Positions 57,721-64,000 of a stretch of DNA of 64,000 nt are shown one piece after another (positions within the stretch are counted from its first letter, which is position 1; the number at the start of each line of letters is the position of its first letter). The DNA lies in NCBI GenBank assembly GCA_032718475.1, contig JAUCBJ010001275.1:60390-124389 (forward strand), written 5' to 3'. Source of the stretch: Nemertoderma westbladi (Eukaryota > Xenacoelomorpha > Nemertodermatida > Nemertodermatidae). The notes beneath the pieces are model-generated. The model was not told the origin of the DNA. It ran no database searches and was given only the letters and a program-made list of their open reading frames with translations. The position numbers and the translations under genes were made by a program.

Positions 57721-58425
57721 ACCAATGGGTCCCCCAGTATCAAACCCCCCTCCAATGGGTCCCCCAGTAGCAAACCCCCCACCAATGGGTCCCGCAGCAA
57801 CAAACCCCCCACCAACGGGTCCCCCAGTATCAAACCCCCCACCAATGGGTCCCCCAGTAACAAACCCCCCACCAATGGGTTCCCCAGTAACGAACCCCCA
57901 TCAATGGGTCCCCCAGTATCAAACCCCTACCAATTGGTCCCCCAGTATCAAACCCCCCACCAATGGGTCCCCCAGTAACAAACCCCCACCCATGGGTTCC
58001 CCAGTAACGAACCCCCACCAATGGGTCCCCCAGTATCAACCCACCCACCAATGGGTCCCCCAGTAACAAACCCCCCACCAATGGGTCCCCCCGTAATGAA
58101 CCCCCCACTAACGGGTCCTCCAGTAACAAACCCACCACCAATGGATCCCCCAGTAACTAACCCCCACTAATGGGTCCCCCAGTAACAAACTCACCACCAA
58201 CGGGTCCCCCAATAACAAACATCCCACCAACGGGTCCCCCAGTAACAAACTCCCCACAAACGGGTCCCCCAGTAACAAACTCCCCACCAACGGGTCCCCC
58301 AATAACAAACACCCCATCAACGGGTTCCCCAGTAACAAACCCCCCAACAATGGGTCCCCCAGTAACAAACCCACCACCAATGGATCCCTCAGTAACTAAC
58401 CCCCCCACCAATGGGTACCCCAATA
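57700..58425 (+). repeat. 30-bp Pro-rich minisatellite in the degenerate element
   Basis: About 22-24 copies of a unit such as CCAATGGGTCCCCCAGTAAC plus ten bases, encoding a P-P-V-T-N-P-P-P-M-G type decapeptide. Indels of a few bases shift the frame several times. Its place between the Cys cluster and the RT-side domain is the same as the 30-bp repeat in the intact ORFs, although the sequence differs. Confidence 0.85.
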
Positions 58426-59243
58426 ACTTGTCCTCACACCCATTTACGTGCCACCACTTCATGCGCACATTCTGTGAGCCCCCAAATCGACCCTAACTGG
58501 AACCAATCACAACCCACTACTGGTCGGAACTCCACTCATCCCATCACAGTCTTTGGCAGTTTCTGGGACATAAAAGACATGACCCCTTTGAATCCAGATC
58601 CCCAGAAACTAATGACAAGGGCTTATGGGGCACCATTGGTCGGGAAAGGTGTTGCTCCCAACAATCTCCTACACCAGTGGAGATGCGCCACACAGTTACG
58701 ATGGTCTAAATACTGGCTGCCAGGTGGGGCAGTTGGACAAGATGTTGTGAAGCTGATGGTGGATGAGGCTACCACTTTTGTAGCCACCCTTCAACACAAC
58801 CCCACCAAAGCCCGGTCAGAATGGATCCTGCTCGCAGACTCACTACTACTCCACCACGATCCCAAAGTGGTTTAAGGGGTTGACATTCGCTGCCTCCTTT
58901 CCCAGAGAGTCGAGATGTGGAAGTCCAGGCAGCACGAGGTTCTTCTCCAGAAGGCTGAGCGTTGCTCCTCTAAGCTTGGTTTGAGAAGCAGCAACGCGTG
59001 TTCACCAGATTGATGTTGGAAGGAAAGGTACGCAGCACAGTTAGATAGGTGACAGGCCAGAATTCTGGGGGAGTACTTGACCCCAATGATGAGATAGAAG
59101 AAGAAGGCCACAGAGTCAGTGACCTGGAGGTGCTTCAGAAAAAGCACCCAGTAGCATCCCCACCCCTTTTGGAGCAGCTAATCCATACAGATGAAGACTT
59201 CCCCCTCCGCAAAGATGTAGACATCACCAGTTCTAGTACATAA
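58426..59243 (+). pseudogene. Degenerate relative: pre-RT domain
   Basis: QLRWSKYWLPGGAVGQDVVK and the following ~35 residues align with HWRPNLFLVPQGAGGRAFVA of the intact ORF. After a TAA at 58873 the same frame continues RCLLSQRVEMWKSRQHEVLL (cf. RRILERRLESWKAGNFNELL). A frame change then gives RVFTRLMLEGKVRSTVR, a TAG, and VTGQNSGGVLDP, ending in the linker that precedes the RT fingers near 59240. At least two stops and one frameshift. Confidence 0.65.
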
Positions 59244-59244
59244 C

Positions 59245-60185
59245 TGGTTTGTGGATGACTCGGCTGCCACAGGAGAGCTACATGATGTTTGCCAATGGTT
59301 CACAAAATTTCAGGAGTTTGGAAGGAGGGAGGCAGAACAATTCCACGAGGCCCTTGAGGGAATGTCTCCGGAACACCAAAAGACAATTCGCCGGGCTGCC
59401 GAATACAAGTCTGGTGGCTGGGTGTTGGTCATTCCACTTTCAGACCACCAACTCGACTTGTCTGCTCTCGAATTTCTGGATGCACTGGCAACCCATTATG
59501 GTCGCACATTGGTCGCAGTTCCCAGCCAATGTGATGGTTGCGGGGTGGCCTTTGATCTTAACCATGGGCTGAACTGTGTATGGCTAGGTATACAAAGGTA
59601 TAATGAACTTTGGGACGTAGTTGGGGACCTCGAGGCATTGGCATTTGGCCCCCGAAACACAGTGATAGTACCCATAGTACGGGATGGTCATGGTCAAGGG
59701 GTCGATGGGGAGACAGGCCTCCATTGCGATCTAGTGGTTCGGGGTCTTCAACAGGCAAACCCAGGCATTGTTCGATATGAAGGAGATCAACCTTGACACC
59801 GGGTCATACACCAACCACCCCCCAAACACAGTTCTCGAATCCACAGAAGAGACAAAGAAGCGCCTATATGCCAAAGCAGTCAAGGCAAGACATGAAGACT
59901 TTGCCCCATTTTTGTTATTTGTAGCCTCATGTGACGGGGTACACGTGTCCCAGGCCAACAAACTCCTTCGAGTTTTTGCCGAGAAGCTTCATAGCATCTG
60001 GGGGTGGCCCTACAGTGTGGTCATGGGCTGGGTATGCACTTGAGTTCAGTTTGCCCTTACCCGAGGCGCATCAATTGCGTTCATGGGTCATGCATTAAAT
60101 GGAGAAGTGGGCTTGGACTGGAAGATGGTGCTGGGCTGCCATAAGCTCAGACATGATAGGAACGTCATATGCAGCAACTAGCTAA
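59245..60185 (+). pseudogene. Degenerate relative: RT motif C joined to the endonuclease-like C-terminus
   Basis: WFVDDSAATGELHDVCQWF at 59245 is RT motif C (cf. WFADDGNAGGRLGELRKFF), reached directly from the pre-RT linker: everything between, including motifs A and B, is deleted. A second deletion joins this to the pre-nuclease region. The knuckle C-D-G-C-x7-H-x3-C follows, then a CDLVVRGL strand and, after a frameshift near 59765, LFDMKEINLD, equivalent to R-L-D...F-I-D of the intact ORF. The last recognisable part, F-A-P-F to G-W-P-Y-S-V-V-M-G, ends near 60040, with possible remnants to 60185. It cannot encode RT activity. Confidence 0.7.
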
Positions 60186-61290
60186 TTAATCTACATCGCC
60201 TCTTCTATAATTAACTCACTTTTATAATTTTTAACTGCTATTTTATTTGTGCTGTGTGGTGGGTTTCTCTATAGTCTTCTTTTAATACTAAGGAAATTTT
60301 GAAATAAATTTGTATGCCTATATTTTTCTTGCCGCCCATGACACATATCCAAAATGCCATAATCAACAAGGTACGATATTTTTCAGTGTCATATTCGTAA
60401 CAAATCAGCACCCCAAAAAAACCCATATGGTTATAAAATAAATTTCATTTCATGGTGATTTTTCATTATCATATTTCCAATACTTGTTTTTTTCGATCCC
60501 CAGGTGGCACATTCAAAATTACCAATAATTTTCTCGAATATTATATTTGAGTTCTATAATCGTGATCAGCACCCCAAAAATCGCTATATAACTAAAATAA
60601 TAAATTAAATTTAGTGAGCCATATAAAACGTAATAATTTTAGTAAGACACGATATCTGTTTTTCAAACAAATCTCAATCAAAGGTACAGATGAATTACAA
60701 AAATATTTCCAAAATTATCCCCCCCCCCCCCCCCCCGTGCCAAATAGGGTTAAACGAACATGCATGATGTTTTCAATAAAAAAAATAAAGAACACTTCTT
60801 ATTAATTCTACCTAATACATTCTCAGCTAGAGTAATAAAAAACATTGGGAGCAACCACTATAATGTACAAGCCTCCATATTTGTGATATGTTCCAATGAG
60901 TCAACCCAACAGCTGTTGGTTACCTGGATCGAGCATATCCACCAATAATGGATGGCGTCGCTTATGCATGGATACGAAGCGGGGGTGGGTGGTAATACAA
61001 AGTTTCTGGTATTAGAGGTGTAGGGGTGGCTTCCTAGCTTGGAACTTTGTGGGTAAAATAACTGTAGTCGTCTTTACTTTCATATATTTTAATATTATAA
61101 ACAAGTATCAGTGATGTATCCGTGTTTGAGTGAACAATATAACACAATACAAGTCAGTAGCTAATAAAGGTTGCAGTTAGACCGAAAGTATGGTTGAACC
61201 TACATCGTAACACTTATCATCTCATTATACTGGGATGGATAAAAGCAACACACTGATCAATATCAAAATATACATACAGTATAACGTTTA
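60186..61290. other. AT-rich spacer with poly-C tract
   Basis: No gene seen. Dispersed ATATTCGT/ATCAGCACCCCAAAAA repeats lie at about 60380-60420 and 60560-60600. An 18-C tract lies at 60719-60736. Confidence 0.5.
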
Positions 61291-61294
61291 TGAG

Positions 61295-61760
61295 GGAGGC
61301 TATTTCTGAAGCCTGATTGGCTCAACTAGATTCAGTATACTAGCTTTTAATTGGATCCGACAGCCACTAATAATTTTTGGAGGAGGGGATGGTTGTAACT
61401 AATTCTTTCTAAGTTATGGGATATTGGCTCCTTCCTAATAACACAATAATTGGGTTGGCATATAGCCCACCCCACAAGTTGTATGTACACTAATACAATG
61501 CAATAGCTGGGGATAACATAAGGTCTCCCCAGTATATCCTACGTATATTGTTTAAGCAATATAAACACAACACATGTACACTGTATGATATGGTAGATTG
61601 AGCAACCACATGATTTCCTTTTCTTTGGCCACTGGGCCTTTAATGTTTGTTTACCTGACCTTTGTATGTAACAAACTTAGGTGATAATTAATGTCGTTTT
61701 ACCACTATCGACCATTAAGGCGATATATTGGTTTTTTGGTGTCTGAAGTGCACCCAATAA
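61295..61760 (+). repeat. Repeat block, first copy, with satellite-like motifs
   Basis: Related in order to 62885-63220: a GATTGGCT segment, then CTGTATGATATGGTAGATT (61581-61599), then a TAGGTGATAATTA and GCGATATATTGGTTT segment. TAGATTCAGTATAC at 61327-61340 resembles the other half of the 27-bp monomer. It could be one end of an element around the RT remnant. Confidence 0.45.
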
Positions 61761-62099
61761 CAATTATAACGATGTATAAATGACAATATAGACACGATAT
61801 AGATAATACTTGATGTACTGCACGTTACACTAACTGAGTGAATACATATAGAACAATAATAAACCATATAATTAATGTACCGAATTGACAATTACTGAAG
61901 TTTTGTTCAGCTGTGAATCAATGGCTGAGAGAAAAATGTAGTTCGCCCACCCCTAGAAGCAGGTGGTGGGTGCTAACTCTTACAAGTATTTCCATGTCTA
62001 CATTCTGCATTTCCACTATGTCATTTTGCCGTTAGTGGATGGCCGTTAGTAACTCCCAATATCCGATGGTGTACATTGTTTCACGGATCAACCTGATTT

Positions 62100-62880
62100 C
62101 GATGTCATGGGTAGTAGATGTAATAGTGAGTTACTCCCGTCCTAGATACCGTCCTAGATATCAAGTGACTGTTTGTAATCTGAGTCTCAGTGAAAACTCA
62201 ACTGGTTTCATATTTTATCTAATTTTCAGTCTTTTTATGGATGACTTACCCCCACCACAATCTTATCAGCGGTTGGGTGTTACATACTCTACTCATGTAT
62301 GCTGATGATGTCGCCATAACTGGTAACTTGATAGAAAGTGTCCAGGTGGCACTCGAAGCTTTATCCTTTATCGGTTTATTGTGCAAAAAATGATCTCAAT
62401 GTTAACACAACAAAGACCAAAGTGATTAAATTCCACCATGGAGGCCATCCATGTAAAAACGATAAGCTCTCCAACAGGGGTACAACAATCGACTTTGAAA
62501 ACCGATTTAACAACTTAGGAGTGACTCTAACAACCAAGAATGTCGCAAGTGGCCACTACAATGAAAAGTATAAAAAGGGAATAATCGCATGCTGCATTAT
62601 CCTATCATCAGAAGTTAATCTGACTTTGACAAACTTAGCCACTGCTGCTAAGTGCTAAGAAACTGTGGCTCACGGTAATTGTCCCTGTTATATCTATGGT
62701 TGTGCCGTGTTTAACTCGTGTGCACTGGGGGAGTTCGATTACATTAGCAAGGTGCGAGCCTTCTTCTGGAAGCTGTGGTGTGGAGTATTGAAATATTCAT
62801 CGACCACTGTAATCCTCAATCCGGAAGAAGAATAATGAGCAACTGAAGAATCTCACAGAATTGTAAATCATATATCCACA
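62100..62880 (+). pseudogene. Decayed LINE reverse transcriptase remnant
   Basis: SLFMDDLPPPQSYQRLGVTY is followed, after a frameshift, by LLMYADDVAITGN (RT motif C, Y-A-D-D intact). Then come VALEALS, CAKNDLNVNTTKTKVIKFHH and FNNLGVTLTTKN, the usual post-palm order of LINE RTs (x-L-x-V-N-x-x-K-T-K-x-x-x-F ... Y/F-x-x-L-G-V). Further C-terminal similarity (ISKVRAFFWKLW) reaches about 62800. Motifs A and B are not present. It is unrelated to lineages A and B; the clade may be jockey/CR1-like but is unresolved. Confidence 0.6.
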
Positions 62881-62884
62881 TATT

Positions 62885-63220
62885 GCTTTGAGAGAGCCTA
62901 AGCAACCTGTGATTGGCTTAGTTAGATAAGGTTTGTGATTGGTTCTGCATTACACTAATCTAATTAGGTAGTGGCAGCTTAGGTGTGATTAATCAATTAC
63001 TTTGTGTAATTGATTACAGGCTCTCTCTCAGCAAGGCAGTAACACTGTATGATATGATAGATTGCACGAAATGATCCGCTGTTCAGCGTGATCAGCAGTT
63101 TAGCCGCTGTGTCCTCCTGCTACCTTAACCTTGCTAGGTATCAGTACCATTCATTGGAGGGTGATAATTACTACTGTTATATGGCTAATGGCTAATAAGC
63201 TGATATATTGGTTTCTGGGT
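62885..63220 (+). repeat. Repeat block, second copy, with satellite-like motif and inverted repeat
   Basis: Contains TGAGAGAGCCT near 62888 and its inverse AGGCTCTCTCTCA near 63018, forming a ~140-bp hairpin-like unit. CTGTATGATATGATAGATT follows at 63045-63063 and a GATATATTGGTTT segment near 63202, echoing the block at 61295. Confidence 0.45.
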
Positions 63221-64000
63221 TTACGAAATTCATAGAGAGATAATCCTGTAACATTCAGCCATAGTCGATCTGAATTTAATTCACTCAATAGTCAAATAAG
63301 TCATTATATTCGGCCTTATTATTCTTATAACTGAGTGTAGGGAATATAGGGGTGACGCGTTGTTGTGTTGGCACATAATAAATATATCAGCGATAATATA
63401 TCCGATGAAAATGACCTTTATTTTTTGGCAATATGAAATAGCTTTTGGCACTTTAATCTCATTAATATTTCATGATGTCATATCACTTTGACTTATCTTA
63501 CATTTATACTATACAATATTGATCTTCAAGTGGCTTTATTATAGTAGTCTAGATTTTAATATTTTAGAGAGGAAGATTTTAGTGTTTTCATGACTAAATA
63601 AATGCACCTATGTTTAGCTTATTTTTAAGTCCAGGGGAGATGAGCAACTAGTTCTCTGGTAATGTCAAATTTAATGTGTAATTTTTTTCGTGATTCATAT
63701 TTTATTTTATCTCTAACTATTCTAACATAGGCGCTGGAGACCCAAGAATAAATATAGACCTTATGTACTCTATTATTATACATTAAATAACATCTGCAAA
63801 TTTGTAAGGAAAACTAATTAGCACTGCTCTACTATTCTGTAATGTAACTGAATATGTTCTGTGCTATGCGATTACCTAATCTCTTATTCTATCTTTTAAA
63901 TCCCATGATGTTCCATACACCAGAATGCAGAGGAGCAAACATGGCATAGATACAAAGAGTATTTATTAACAAATGAGACATTTAAGAATCCTGAGTCAAT
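63221..64000. other. No gene recognised
   Basis: AT-rich sequence with short accidental open frames on both strands; no repeat structure noticed. Confidence 0.5.

Noticed and set aside
61295-63220. LTR retrotransposon with LTRs at 61.3 and 62.9 kb
   Set aside because: The enclosed reverse transcriptase is of LINE type and no polypurine tract or primer site is seen; the two blocks are kept only as related repeats.

Overview
This is a eukaryotic, almost certainly metazoan, window: GT-AG introns split a class A G-protein-coupled receptor (GPCR) gene, and nearly everything else is transposon-derived or tandemly repeated. The repertoire (RTE-type LINEs with TAG-repeat tails, BEL/Pao and gypsy remnants, LINE-like elements that appear to carry a C-terminal restriction-like endonuclease, TAGGCCTA-rich AT-rich spacers) suggests a marine invertebrate. 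The species cannot be fixed from the sequence alone. No tRNA, rRNA or CRISPR array is convincing.

Layout. 1-4.4 kb: two related BEL/Pao-type 3' ends with LTRs around a decayed protease fragment and purine-rich minisatellites. 4.4-4.9 kb: a LINE ORF1-like remnant. 6.5-10.95 kb: an RTE-type LINE (lineage A) interrupted by an opposite-strand RTE (lineage B, with a 12-bp target-site duplication) and by a small MITE. 11.85-13.2 kb: a lineage B fragment and the C-terminus of another LINE. 15.9-16.8 kb: a 68-bp minisatellite. 18.2-28.25 kb, minus strand: four coding exons of a GPCR (extracellular N-terminus to the second extracellular loop) whose reading phases match. Its introns hold lineage A and B copies, a gypsy fragment and a fragment of the endonuclease-type family. 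31.9-54.3 kb: about 530 copies of a 27-bp satellite. Two almost identical 3.84-kb minus-strand retroelements sit in it 10,870 bp apart, each with one intact 1186-codon reverse-transcriptase ORF. 54.9-56.8 kb: a foldback element partly amplified into 670-bp tandem units. 57.1-60.2 kb: an older, internally deleted relative of the satellite-resident retroelement. 61.3-63.2 kb: a decayed LINE reverse transcriptase between two related repeat blocks, each carrying a short match to the satellite monomer.

How it fits together. The only host gene I can support is the GPCR, transcribed right to left; exons for transmembrane helices 5-7 were not found and probably lie further left or outside the window. 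The most unusual system is the association between the 27-bp satellite and an apparently intact reverse-transcriptase element: a poly(A)-type 3' end abuts the satellite at a defined position, the element's Cys-rich N-terminus could bind DNA, and its C-terminus resembles a zinc knuckle plus PD-(D/E)XK nuclease. This fits target-primed insertion into a repeat. The second copy, however, is explained by tandem duplication of the whole segment, so site preference is suggested and not shown. The long open frames across the satellite are an artefact of a 27-bp unit without stops.
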